A stretch of DNA of 15,858 nt, from NCBI GenBank assembly GCA_014729665.1, contig WJJO01000037.1:1-15858 (forward strand), in the 5' to 3' direction. Made by a program: the position numbers and the translations under genes. The stretch is from Caldifarciminota bacterium (lineage in GTDB: Bacteria; Hydrothermota; Tepidihabitantia; B3-TA06). The notes under the pieces are model-generated. The model saw only the letters and a list, made by a program, of their open reading frames with translations, was not told the DNA's origin and did not search any database. Positions 7,322-14,530 of the stretch are shown one piece after another; position 1 is the stretch's first letter; every line of letters begins with the position of its first letter.

Positions 7322-8162
7322 ATTTTTGATCTAAAAAGGGATATGGATAGAAAAGCTCCGAAAAGTACTCGACCATCTCCTTAACACGCATGAGCCTGGG
7401 CGTTACATCGGTTGAGTCGGGGACAAGTACCCAATGATACAAAGGCAGGGGCTGCCCGTCTATTATTGCTGTATCCTCGGTGAGTGCATAGTTACCAGAT
7501 GCAGCAAAAACTATAAGGTAGGTCGCTATAGGGTGATTCTCGATCCAGTGGAACGTCCAGTGAGACCCGGAGCGATCGGCTGAATCGAGCTTTCCGTTGG
7601 AGATTACCTCATACCCTTCGGGTACGGTTACAATCATCTCCATCGTTGCCTTGTCGGCCGGGTTATCCTGGCAGGGGAACCAGTGTTTTGCCCCCCAGGG
7701 TGCGTTGCATGCATAGGTAACGCTGTCAGGGTCGGGATCGATATATAAGCCCCCGCCGAAACCGCCCGAGGCAGGCTGCGGTTTCCCGTGGTAGTACACC
7801 TTGCAGGTGAGGTTGGTGCCCTCCGGTTGTATTCCGTCAAGACTTACGATGAGGAAGGAATCCTGCCTGGAAAAGGCTCGTGACTTATCATCTACCTCGA
7901 CATCTTCTATCGTGAAACCTGAGAAGTCGAGGGTTAAGGAGTCTGCCGCCTCGAGCATGGTCATGGAGATTTCGGTTTCAGCTGAAAGTGTTTCTGCCGG
8001 GATCTCAACGTCGAATGCGAGCCTGTAGTTGGTTACGTCATAGGCAAGGGCCGTATCCTCAAACAACTGAGCATCCGCTGCATATGAGTGATTTAAGGCA
8101 GACTGCTCTATACTGTGATCTCGAGGCCAACCTGACAAAAGAATCAATAAGACGGCATACAT
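7095..8162 (-). CDS. N-terminal fragment of the frameshifted M1 peptidase
   Basis: This is the 355-residue frame as it stands. It has a signal peptide (MYAVLLILLSG) and the M1 N-terminal beta-sandwich up to residue 288. After the poly-G tract the remaining 67 residues are out-of-frame translation (GDGESDLYPYRY...) ending at 7095. It lacks the zinc-binding site, so on its own it would be inactive. Translation probably couples to the upstream M1 gene, because its ATG follows that gene's TAG with no gap and only a weak AAGG lies upstream. Confidence 0.6.
   Translation of the reverse strand: MYAVLLILLSGWPRDHSIEQSALNHSYAADAQLFEDTALAYDVTNYRLAFDVEIPAETLSAETEISMTMLEAADSLTLDFSGFTIEDVEVDDKSRAFSRQDSFLIVSLDGIQPEGTNLTCKVYYHGKPQPASGGFGGGLYIDPDPDSVTYACNAPWGAKHWFPCQDNPADKATMEMIVTVPEGYEVISNGKLDSADRSGSHWTFHWIENHPIATYLIVFAASGNYALTEDTAIIDGQPLPLYHWVLVPDSTDVTPRLMRVKEMVEYFSELFYPYPFLDQKYAHVAAPVGGGDGESDLYPYRYASKLGRLGRYRCSRAFTLVVGQCDYLRTSKTHVAERGIRHLLRGVVDGACGRP
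7291..7299. repeat. Nine-base C/G homopolymer tract at the M1 frameshift
   Basis: Nine C on the + strand (nine G in the coding strand) sit immediately before the GCG-ATG-GAG codons of the GAMEN motif. Eight G give the correct reading frame; nine give the break. This is the longest G/C homopolymer I noticed in the window. Such tracts are prone both to slippage in vivo and to miscalling in sequencing. Confidence 0.9.
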
Positions 8163-10133
8163 CTAACGGACCTTAACGGTCTTGACCGAGTATACTGCGT
8201 CGGAGCCCAACTCGGCCTTGAGAAAATAGACGCCGGGTGAAAGGTCTTCAAGTGGATAGATCCTGTAGACCTCTTGTGACGAACCCTTGTAGAATGATTT
8301 CACAAGACGCCCCGATGCATCGTAGAGAGACAACTCTAAATCCGAGTTATCCGGCTGCGTAAACCTTACGTGAAGCCCGGCGGAGAACACAGGATCGGCG
8401 GTAAGTGATATCACGGATTCTTCAATATCCTCCTCGATCCCTTCGATAACCGGAACATCGTCGATATCTTCGTGATAGGTTATCTCGCAAAGAACCTTGT
8501 TACCCGGATCGAGCCTGAAGCTGTCGGGTTCCGCGTCGACTTCCGCCGCGAATCGCTGGTATCCGATACTGTCCGTGAAGGTAATTATCTCCACGTCACC
8601 CCCGGTGTATATACCTATCTCTAAAGGCATCCGGAAAGGGAAGTAATGCACCTTCTGATCCTGGGTCTGGGCGACTGCAAACTCGACCTCCCAGGCTGCC
8701 TGTGATTGATAGGTTGGGGGATTCACACGCCAGCCGATCTCGTAATGCGGATGACCCGGACCGTATACCCACTCGTCGAAAAACCAGTCCATATCCATTC
8801 CCGAAACATCCTCAACTGCATCCTGTAGATCGTCGGTTATCACGCTTTCGTTTGCATTGCGCCATGCATACTCGTTAATGCAGTCGAAAAACACCTCGTC
8901 ACCGAGCACCTGACGAAGCATGTGCAAAACGCTTCCCCCCTTCTCGTATGTAGTGACCCCGAAAAGGTCTCCCCAGGGCGGATCGTAAACCGGGTGACGC
9001 TGACCCCATTCCAGGTACTGACGCATTATCCAGTCGGCATAAGCGTCGTGTCCCTCCTGACCGTACTTCTCCTCCCACCACAAGACCTCGCAGTAGGTGG
9101 CAAACCCCTCATTAAGCCAAAGGTCTCCCCATGTAGCGCAGGTTATCCAGTTTCCCCACCAGTGATGTGAAAGTTCGTGGGCTATTACGTAACTCCAGTC
9201 CTCGCCCCAGTTCGTCTCGACACCAAAGAATGTACAGGTTGTATTCTCCATGGCTCCGCTAATGTAGGCATGAACCTGATCGTACTTTTCGTCGGCGAAT
9301 GGGTAGGGCGGGAATATCTCCGAGAAGTATTCGACAATCCCGGGTGTACACTCGAATCTATACCTGACGTCATTTGCAGAAAGAACCCAAGTTCTCATGG
9401 GAACCTGCGAGCCTTCCACCACGGCAAAGGAATCGGCGGTAACGAAATCCTGACTCGCTGCAAATGCAATGAGATAGGTAGGTTGCGGATAATGCTCCTG
9501 CCATGTAAAGCTCCACCATTCACCTTCCCTGTCCTCTTCTTCGAGGGTGCCGTTGGCCACCACCTCGTATCCTTCAGGCACGGTGATGCGCTGTGTAAAG
9601 GTTGCCTTATCGGAAGGATCGTCCCAGCAGGGTATCCACAATCGGGCGCCCTGTGGTTCGCAGTTCGTGAAACTAACACCCCACTTCCCGTCATCATCTA
9701 TGTACAGACCGTGTTTCTGGGTCCAGCCGGGCCTACCGTGATAGTGTATTGCAATTTCCAGCTTCTCACCCACATTAACCGGTCTTTCCAAAGCTATCTC
9801 GAGATCACCCCCGGTAACAACGTCCCAATCAAGGGACCTCGCTCCCTCGGTAATTTCATCTATAATGTAACTCCAGTGAAAGTTTAAGCCTATAACATCA
9901 AGTTCGGCGGAGAGCGCTTCCATCTCGATTTCCATAACCGCCCACACAGAGTCGGCGGGGATATTAACGGTCAGATCGATGTCGTAGTTTAATACATCGA
10001 AATCGTGATCTTCGACCCAGTAATCCCCGGGCATTGCCAGGCTTGAGGGCTGGTGATGTGACTTATGCAAAAGCATCCGCTGCTCGTGCGTAGGTAACGG
10101 CACTAAGGCCAAAATCATGAATACAAGGGTCAT
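8163..10133 (-). CDS. Secreted M1-family zinc aminopeptidase with C-terminal sorting domain
   Basis: A 656-residue protein with a short signal peptide (MTLVFMILALVPLPT). The N-terminal M1 beta domain shows YDIDLTVNIP and the LWIPCWDDPSDKATF and VPEGYEVVANG blocks. The catalytic thermolysin-like domain has G293-AMEN, the zinc motif H319-ELSH-H323 with third ligand E342 (NEGFATY), and Y396 in TTYEKGG as transition-state Tyr. A last segment from about residue 575 ends in a T9SS-like tail (LSLYDASGRLV ... LEDLSPGVYFLKAEL ... VKTVKVR). M1 enzymes remove N-terminal residues from peptides; the signal and tail imply action outside the cell or at the surface. AAAGGAGG (10141-10148) sits 7 bases before the ATG, and a promoter lies at 10170-10197. 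A second M1 gene follows with no spacing. All catalytic residues are present. Confidence 0.92.
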   Translation of the reverse strand: MTLVFMILALVPLPTHEQRMLLHKSHHQPSSLAMPGDYWVEDHDFDVLNYDIDLTVNIPADSVWAVMEIEMEALSAELDVIGLNFHWSYIIDEITEGARSLDWDVVTGGDLEIALERPVNVGEKLEIAIHYHGRPGWTQKHGLYIDDDGKWGVSFTNCEPQGARLWIPCWDDPSDKATFTQRITVPEGYEVVANGTLEEEDREGEWWSFTWQEHYPQPTYLIAFAASQDFVTADSFAVVEGSQVPMRTWVLSANDVRYRFECTPGIVEYFSEIFPPYPFADEKYDQVHAYISGAMENTTCTFFGVETNWGEDWSYVIAHELSHHWWGNWITCATWGDLWLNEGFATYCEVLWWEEKYGQEGHDAYADWIMRQYLEWGQRHPVYDPPWGDLFGVTTYEKGGSVLHMLRQVLGDEVFFDCINEYAWRNANESVITDDLQDAVEDVSGMDMDWFFDEWVYGPGHPHYEIGWRVNPPTYQSQAAWEVEFAVAQTQDQKVHYFPFRMPLEIGIYTGGDVEIITFTDSIGYQRFAAEVDAEPDSFRLDPGNKVLCEITYHEDIDDVPVIEGIEEDIEESVISLTADPVFSAGLHVRFTQPDNSDLELSLYDASGRLVKSFYKGSSQEVYRIYPLEDLSPGVYFLKAELGSDAVYSVKTVKVR

Positions 10134-10169
10134 TTTAAGACCTCCTTTGTCTATGTTAATCCTAAAAGG

Positions 10170-10197
10170 AGTGTAACTTGCCTGAGGTGTTTGTCAA
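10170..10197 (-). promoter_or_regulatory. Sigma-70-type promoter for the M1 peptidase operon
   Basis: On the - strand TTGACA (10197-10192) and TACACT (10175-10170) are 16 bp apart, predicting a start near 10163 and a leader of about 29 bases containing AAAGGAGG. The same TTGACAAACA start and TACACT -10 recur in the divergent lipoprotein promoter. I see no other clear element in the 263-bp gap between the two genes. Confidence 0.6.
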
Positions 10198-10343
10198 GGC
10201 TTCCGTTTTATACCTCAATCTCGATTAGACTTATTTCCCCCTCGTAAGACAGATGCGTCGGTTCACAGATAAAGACGGCTTAATACGAATTGAAAGGGTA
10301 ATACTGCGTTTTCCCTAACCGGATATCTAAATGGATTAAGGAC

Positions 10344-10371
10344 TTGACAAACAATCTGTTTTGCATACACT
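10344..10371 (+). promoter_or_regulatory. Sigma-70-type promoter for the lipoprotein gene
   Basis: TTGACA (10344-10349) and TACACT (10366-10371) are separated by 16 bp, giving a predicted start near 10378 and a leader of about 19 bases. The leader contains a strong AAGGAGG (10386-10392) ahead of ATG 10397. Confidence 0.6.
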
Positions 10372-10396
10372 AGGCTATCAAGCTTAAGGAGGATAG

Positions 10397-10783
10397 ATGA
10401 AAAAGCTACTTGTAGTTATTCCTCTCCTTGCAATGATAGCACTCTCAGGATGCGCTTGGGAGGCCGTTGCAAAGGTACCCCCCTATCAAGACGTTTTCAT
10501 GACGACAGGAGACATGAAAGACGGCGACTATGAACCTTTGGGTATGGTCAGTGCCATGCGTATAGAGTTAGCATTCAGCTGCCTGGGTGTACTGCCCCCT
10601 CTCTACCCGATGATAGGTCCTCAGTCGCAAGACCTGTTGTACGAACAGTTGGCCAAAGAAGCCAAGAAGATGGGTGCCAACGGCGTAATCAACATCCGCG
10701 CGAGCGTTACGCCGATGGCAATCATCCCAGGTCTGCTGTGGTTGCCGACCGTCAATATGACGGGTATGGCCATCAAGATGTGA
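10397..10783 (+). CDS. YbjQ/DUF4156-like lipoprotein
   Basis: A 128-residue protein with a lipoprotein signal: KK n-region, hydrophobic core and lipobox L16-S-G-C19, so Cys19 should be lipidated and the protein anchored facing the periplasm. The mature part has the pattern of small YbjQ/DUF4156-type domains: an early strand YEPLGMVSA, then LLYEQLAKEAKKMGANGVINIRASV and a closing GMAIKM strand. In that group the helix ending in 'A--MGAN-VI' is the most conserved part. No enzymatic residues are apparent and the role is unknown. It stands alone between its own promoter (10344-10371), an AAGGAGG Shine-Dalgarno and an intrinsic terminator (10799-10829), so it is monocistronic. The compact, strong signals suggest high expression, which is inference. 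Confidence 0.75.
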   Translation: MKKLLVVIPLLAMIALSGCAWEAVAKVPPYQDVFMTTGDMKDGDYEPLGMVSAMRIELAFSCLGVLPPLYPMIGPQSQDLLYEQLAKEAKKMGANGVINIRASVTPMAIIPGLLWLPTVNMTGMAIKM

Positions 10784-10798
10784 GCTTAAGACAATCAC

Positions 10799-10829
10799 AA
10801 AAAAGAGGGTGCAGAGCACCCTCTTTTTT
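10799..10829 (+). terminator. Strong intrinsic terminator after the lipoprotein gene
   Basis: A perfect 14-bp stem (10799-10812 with 10816-10829), GC-rich in the middle (GAGGGTGC/GCACCCTC) with an AGA loop, ends in six T. It lies 15 bases after the TGA and insulates the downstream gcvPB promoter. Confidence 0.93.
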
Positions 10830-10892
10830 GTTTCACCTACAAACCAAAGGTCTATGTACAATCCCGGGATTAAATGTTCCACGTCTTTCGGA

Positions 10893-10920
10893 TTGACAAG
10901 TCGGTTATTATGAATAGTAT
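10893..10920 (+). promoter_or_regulatory. Sigma-70-type promoter for gcvPB, predicting a leaderless or nearly leaderless mRNA
   Basis: TTGACA (10893-10898) and TAGTAT (10915-10920) are 16 bp apart. The -10 ends only 5 bases before ATG 10926, so transcription should start at about 10927, on or just before the two candidate start codons (10926 and 10932). No Shine-Dalgarno is present. Confidence 0.5.
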
Positions 10921-10925
10921 CTGGG

Positions 10926-12380
10926 ATGAAGATGTTGTTTGATCTTTCCAAAACTGGACGCAGTGCATTCAAGTTTGCCAAACTTGACGTCCCCAAAAAG
11001 GGACTATCCGACTATATTCCGGAAAGATATTTAAGGAAAAACCAGGCCCTGCTTCCCGAGGTCGCAGAACCGGAACTGGCCAGGCACTTTACCCACCTTG
11101 CATCGATGAACCATCATATTGATAAGGGGTTCTACCCCTTGGGTTCCTGCACAATGAAGTACAATCCCAAGGTAAATGAGCACACATCCCGCCTTCCCGG
11201 ATTTTCCGGTCTTCACCCCCTGGCTCCGGTAAAGATTACTCAGGGGGCACTTCGCCTTATGTATGAGTTGCAGGGACTCCTGGCCGAGATTTCAGGCTTC
11301 GATGCGGTGACTTTGGAACCTGCCGCAGGGGCGCAGGGTGAGCTCTGCGCCAACCTCATCACCAGGGCTTATTTCAAGGAAAGGGGCGAGGAGCGAACCA
11401 AGGTTATTATACCCGATTCAGCTCACGGAACAAATCCGGCAAGCGTAACCCTGTCCGGATTCGAGTCCGTAACGGTGGCCTCTAACGCCGATGGGCTAAT
11501 CGATCTCGATGATCTGACAGAGAAGCTATCCACCGACATCGCATTGATTATGATTACAAATCCCAATACCCTTGGATTGTTCGAACGTGATATATGCAAG
11601 ATTACCGAAAAGGTTCATCGTGCCGGTGCATTAGCCTACCTCGATGGAGCCAATCTAAATGCCCTGATGGGCATCGTCAAACCCGCCGATATGGGTTTTG
11701 ACCTCATGCATTTTAATCTGCATAAAACATTTTCAACCCCTCACGGCGGTGGAGGCCCCGGTTCAGGACCGGTCGGCGTCACAAAAGAACTGGCGGATTT
11801 CCTGCCCGTACCGGTTATCACCAAGGACGCAGACGAGTACAGCCTCATCTACAATCGGCCCAAAACCATTGGAAAGCTCCACGGATACTACGGAAATTTC
11901 GGTGTGATGGTCAAAGCCTATACGTATATAAGGCTGCTTGGGGCTTCAGGGCTTTACGAGGTTTCCAAAAATGCTATACTTAATGCCAACTACTTAAAGA
12001 CACTTATCGGCAAGTATCTTGAGATACCTCATTCCCGGCATTGCATGCATGAATTTGTGGCGTCCGGAAAGGAGTTGAAGATGTTTAACAATCTGCGAAC
12101 CGCCGATTTAGCTAAAAGACTCCTGGATTACGGATACCATTCCCCTACCGTATATTTCCCCCTAATAGTCTCCGAGGCATTGATGGTCGAACCCACGGAA
12201 ACGGAGACAGCCGAAACCCTCGACGGTTTCGCGACCGCAGTACAACGTATCGTACAGGAGGCTCGAATCAATCCGGAGATGCTCAGGAAGGCACCCCACA
12301 CCACCCCGGTAGGAAGGCTGGATGAGGTCAGGGCTATTAAGGAACTCGATGTTTGCTACAGACCTGACAGACGAACGTAA
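10926..12380 (+). CDS. gcvPB: Glycine dehydrogenase (decarboxylating) subunit 2, P-protein C-terminal half
   Basis: A 484-residue PLP protein, the normal length for the second subunit of two-part P-proteins. With GcvPA it decarboxylates glycine and passes aminomethyl to lipoyl-GcvH in the cytoplasm. Signatures seen: GFYPLGSCTMKYNPK near residue 70, EPAAGAQGE, DSAHGTNPAS, LDGANLNA, and the PLP-lysine motif NLHKTFSTPHGGGGPG with K267 as the Schiff-base lysine. The C-terminus has the usual VEPTETE and TTPVGRLDE blocks. The start at ATG 10926 or 10932 (MLFDLSKTGR) fits the family N-terminus, but no Shine-Dalgarno precedes it and the promoter is directly adjacent. The expected partners gcvPA, gcvH and gcvT are not in the window; upstream is an unrelated terminated gene and downstream an overlapping small ORF. 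The enzyme call is firm; whether it works with a distant gcvPA is inferred. Confidence 0.95.
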   Translation: MKMLFDLSKTGRSAFKFAKLDVPKKGLSDYIPERYLRKNQALLPEVAEPELARHFTHLASMNHHIDKGFYPLGSCTMKYNPKVNEHTSRLPGFSGLHPLAPVKITQGALRLMYELQGLLAEISGFDAVTLEPAAGAQGELCANLITRAYFKERGEERTKVIIPDSAHGTNPASVTLSGFESVTVASNADGLIDLDDLTEKLSTDIALIMITNPNTLGLFERDICKITEKVHRAGALAYLDGANLNALMGIVKPADMGFDLMHFNLHKTFSTPHGGGGPGSGPVGVTKELADFLPVPVITKDADEYSLIYNRPKTIGKLHGYYGNFGVMVKAYTYIRLLGASGLYEVSKNAILNANYLKTLIGKYLEIPHSRHCMHEFVASGKELKMFNNLRTADLAKRLLDYGYHSPTVYFPLIVSEALMVEPTETETAETLDGFATAVQRIVQEARINPEMLRKAPHTTPVGRLDEVRAIKELDVCYRPDRRT

Positions 12381-12699
12381 AACGGAACTCTGTGCCAAGA
12401 TAGCCGAAAGGGTTATACAATTCAAGGTTGCACCCTTGGCGATAGTTTTTTTGGAAACGATTAAACCCTTGAGTTTTCTGGGCAATCAGCTTATGGTTTT
12501 CTTTGCCCCGATGGTAACCGCTTTTACTACCGGAGACTGGTACGATGAGGCGACCGCTTTTTTCGAGGACCGTTCAAACCTCGAGATGCTTATAAGGAAG
12601 ATTGAAGAGCTGGAGTCCGAAAGGGCTGTTGAAGCAAATAGATTAAAAGAGCAAAGGAAGAAAGATAGGAGAGAAAAGCGTGGCAAAAGAAGGAAGTAA
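12349..12699 (+). CDS. Small uncharacterised protein between gcvPB and the mutL-like gene (KPL-SF-GNQ core, basic tail)
   Basis: I chose ATG 12349 (116 residues) over the in-frame ATG 12322, because AAGGA ends 5 bases before it. It overlaps gcvPB by 32 bases, and its own end overlaps the next gene by 20. Parts visible: a charged N-terminal helix (1-25); a hydrophobic core with LAIVFLETIKPLSFLGNQLMVFFAPMVTAF (30-59), which could be one or two membrane-associated helices; an acidic WYDEATAFFEDRSNLEMLIRKIEELE helix (64-90); and a strongly basic, coiled-coil-like tail of Lys/Arg/Glu (91-116). I know no named domain for it and assign no function. The E-x-x-K-P-L core and double overlap suggest a real, translationally coupled protein that may work with one of its neighbours. 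The alternative that it is a chance ORF is unlikely given the good Shine-Dalgarno and amphipathic structure. Confidence 0.7.
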   Translation: MFATDLTDERKTELCAKIAERVIQFKVAPLAIVFLETIKPLSFLGNQLMVFFAPMVTAFTTGDWYDEATAFFEDRSNLEMLIRKIEELESERAVEANRLKEQRKKDRREKRGKRRK

Positions 12700-14530
12700 A
12701 TCCAAACCAAAGAAGGTTGAAACTATTCTGGCAACCGACTGCGGTTCAACCACAACCAAGGCAATCCTTATAGAGAAGAAGGGGGATGAGTATCGCCTGG
12801 TTGTAAGGGGAGAGGCTCCTACTACGGTTGAAGCTCCGTTTGAAGACGTTACGCGCGGGGTACTGAATTCGATTCGCGAGGTGGAGGAATTGACCGGGAA
12901 AAGGATACTCGACGGTGAAAGGGTAATTAAGCCGACAAAATCGGCAAAGGAAGGTGTGGATGTCTTCATTTCGACCTCCTCGGCGGGCGGTGGTCTTCAG
13001 ATGATGGTGGCCGGTGTAGTCCTTACCATGACCGGGGAAAGCGCCGCTCGTGCCGCTTTAGGTGCAGGTGCGATCGTCATGGACGTTATCGCCTCCAACG
13101 ACGGCCGGTTACCCCATCAGAAGATAGAACGAATTCGACATCTCCGGCCTGACATGATTCTTCTTTCCGGAGGGATTGACGGAGGAACCGTCTCTCACGT
13201 AGCGGAGTTGGCCGAGTTGATTCGTGCCGCAGACCCAAAACCACGCTTCGGTACGACCTACAGCCTTCCCGTAATTTACGCAGGCAACAAGGACGCAAGA
13301 AAGATAATTCTCGACACCTTGAAGGAGTCGTCCGAGCTGGTGGTTGTCGAAAATTTGAGGCCGGTTCTGGAAAGGGAGAATCTCGGGCCTGCGCGGGACA
13401 AGATTCATGAGCTTTTCATGGAGCACGTCATGGCTCATGCCCCGGGATACAAAACCCTGATGGATTGGACCGATGTGCCAATCATGCCTACACCCGGTGC
13501 TGTGGGACTTCTTATCGAAAGGATCGGTAAAAGGTCTAAGATAGACGTTCTCGGTGTGGATATAGGTGGGGCCACCACCGACATATTCAGTGTTTTCGAG
13601 GATAAGACCGAGGAGGAGGAAAATCCACCCCGTATTTTCAACCGTACGGTGAGTGCAAACCTGGGTATGAGTTATTCCATATCAAACGTATTGGTTGAGG
13701 CGGGGACCGAGAATATAATGCGCTGGATCCCCTTCGATGCCGATGAAGCAACCCTGCGAAATCGCATACGTAATAAGATGATTCGTCCGACCACTATCCC
13801 AGCAACCCTGGATGATCTAAAGATGGAACATGCGGTAGCCCGCGAGGCCCTTCGGCTTGCGTTGGAGCAGCACTGCAGCATGGCTGTAGGTCTGAAGGGT
13901 GTTCAGAAGGAACGTTCTATTGCCGACGCCTTTTCCCAGTCGGTATCCGGCGAATCACTGGTCAATATGATGTCTCTCGCGATGATAGTAGGTTCGGGTG
14001 GAGCTCTGTCTCACTCGCCCCGCAGGGTACAGGCGGCAATGCTTATGCTTGATGCGTTTCAACCCGAAGGCGTGACACTTTTAGCCGTGGATTCCATCTT
14101 CATGATGCCTCATTTAGGTGTCTTGACCGAGGTCAACGAAGAGGCCGCGCAGGAGGTTTTCGAGAAGGATTGTCTGATTCCTATCTGTACATCAATCGCA
14201 CCGGTCGGAGAGGGTAAACTAGGCGCGGATTGCCTGAAGGTCGTATTCAAACCTGAGAAAGGTTCAAAAAGGGAGCTTTCCCTTAAGTTCGGTGATATTG
14301 CCTCCCTGCCGCTTGGCACAGACGAAACCGCCAAGGTAGAGCTTTATCCTGAGCGCGGATTCAATATAGGCGCAGACCAGGGTAAAAGCATGGAGACTGA
14401 GATAAAGGGTGGGCTGGTTGGTGTAATAATCGACTGCCGCGGCAGGCCCCTGATTTTGCCCGAGGATAACAGCAAACGTATAAAGCTTTTGAACACCTGG
14501 GCAAAATCGGTGGATATGTATCCGGAGTGA
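12680..14530 (+). CDS. MutL/GlmL-family ASKHA ATPase (glutamate mutase accessory-like), long form
   Basis: A 616-residue protein with the actin/Hsp70-like nucleotide fold: phosphate-1 loop ATD20CGSTTTK, phosphate-2 loop GVD294IGGATTD301, and adenosine-side GSGGALSHSP at about 438. It shows the MutL/GlmL hallmarks TSSAGGGLQMMVAGVV followed by AARAALGAGA, LLSGGIDGG, and late GGLVGVIIDCRGRPL. GlmL/MutL genes usually accompany adenosylcobalamin-dependent mutases (glutamate mutase GlmES and relatives) and are thought to act as ATP-dependent repair or reactivation factors. It is longer than the roughly 460 residues I recall for classical GlmL; the extra length lies partly in an internal insertion near residue 85 and in the C-terminal 100 residues. 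It starts at GTG 12680, with AGGAGAG about 6 bases upstream. It overlaps the small ORF before and the protease after (GTGA). No mutase subunit is visible here, so its client is unknown. Confidence 0.85.
   Translation: MAKEGSKSKPKKVETILATDCGSTTTKAILIEKKGDEYRLVVRGEAPTTVEAPFEDVTRGVLNSIREVEELTGKRILDGERVIKPTKSAKEGVDVFISTSSAGGGLQMMVAGVVLTMTGESAARAALGAGAIVMDVIASNDGRLPHQKIERIRHLRPDMILLSGGIDGGTVSHVAELAELIRAADPKPRFGTTYSLPVIYAGNKDARKIILDTLKESSELVVVENLRPVLERENLGPARDKIHELFMEHVMAHAPGYKTLMDWTDVPIMPTPGAVGLLIERIGKRSKIDVLGVDIGGATTDIFSVFEDKTEEEENPPRIFNRTVSANLGMSYSISNVLVEAGTENIMRWIPFDADEATLRNRIRNKMIRPTTIPATLDDLKMEHAVAREALRLALEQHCSMAVGLKGVQKERSIADAFSQSVSGESLVNMMSLAMIVGSGGALSHSPRRVQAAMLMLDAFQPEGVTLLAVDSIFMMPHLGVLTEVNEEAAQEVFEKDCLIPICTSIAPVGEGKLGADCLKVVFKPEKGSKRELSLKFGDIASLPLGTDETAKVELYPERGFNIGADQGKSMETEIKGGLVGVIIDCRGRPLILPEDNSKRIKLLNTWAKSVDMYPE

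Larger units (their letters stand above)
6251..8162 (-). pseudogene. Secreted M1-family metallopeptidase with T9SS-like tail, frameshifted at a poly-G tract
   Basis: Two overlapping frames together make one M1 aminopeptidase. From ATG 8162 the frame encodes a signal peptide and the N-terminal beta domain (NYRLAFDVEIP, WFPCQDNPADKATMEMIVTVPEGYEVISNG) up to V288. There a run of nine G (7299-7291, - strand) throws the frame off. Removing one G restores APVGGAMENQT, the substrate-binding GAMEN motif, and continues with HELSHSWWGN, the zinc ligand Glu in NEGFATY, the catalytic-Tyr region TYEKPA, and the sorting domain. The restored product would be 636 residues, close to the 656 of the intact paralogue just upstream. 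The start codon directly abuts the paralogue's TAG stop. A sequencing or assembly error, a true mutation, or a phase-variable tract all fit; as given, the gene cannot make a full enzyme without frameshifting. Confidence 0.85.

Noticed and set aside
9177..9887. A 236-codon + strand open frame opposite the intact M1 peptidase gene
   Set aside because: It is antisense to a conserved coding region with all M1 motifs, has no convincing ribosome binding site, and its product shows no recognisable domain; long antisense frames are common opposite such genes.
10799..10829. Bidirectional use of the lipoprotein terminator
   Set aside because: The stem has a matching A-run on the left and could act both ways, but no - strand gene approaches from the right, so there is nothing for it to terminate in reverse.
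12322..12348. The upstream ATG at 12322 as start of the small ORF
   Set aside because: It has no Shine-Dalgarno, whereas ATG 12349 follows AAGGA at good spacing; the extra residues look like gcvPB read in another frame.
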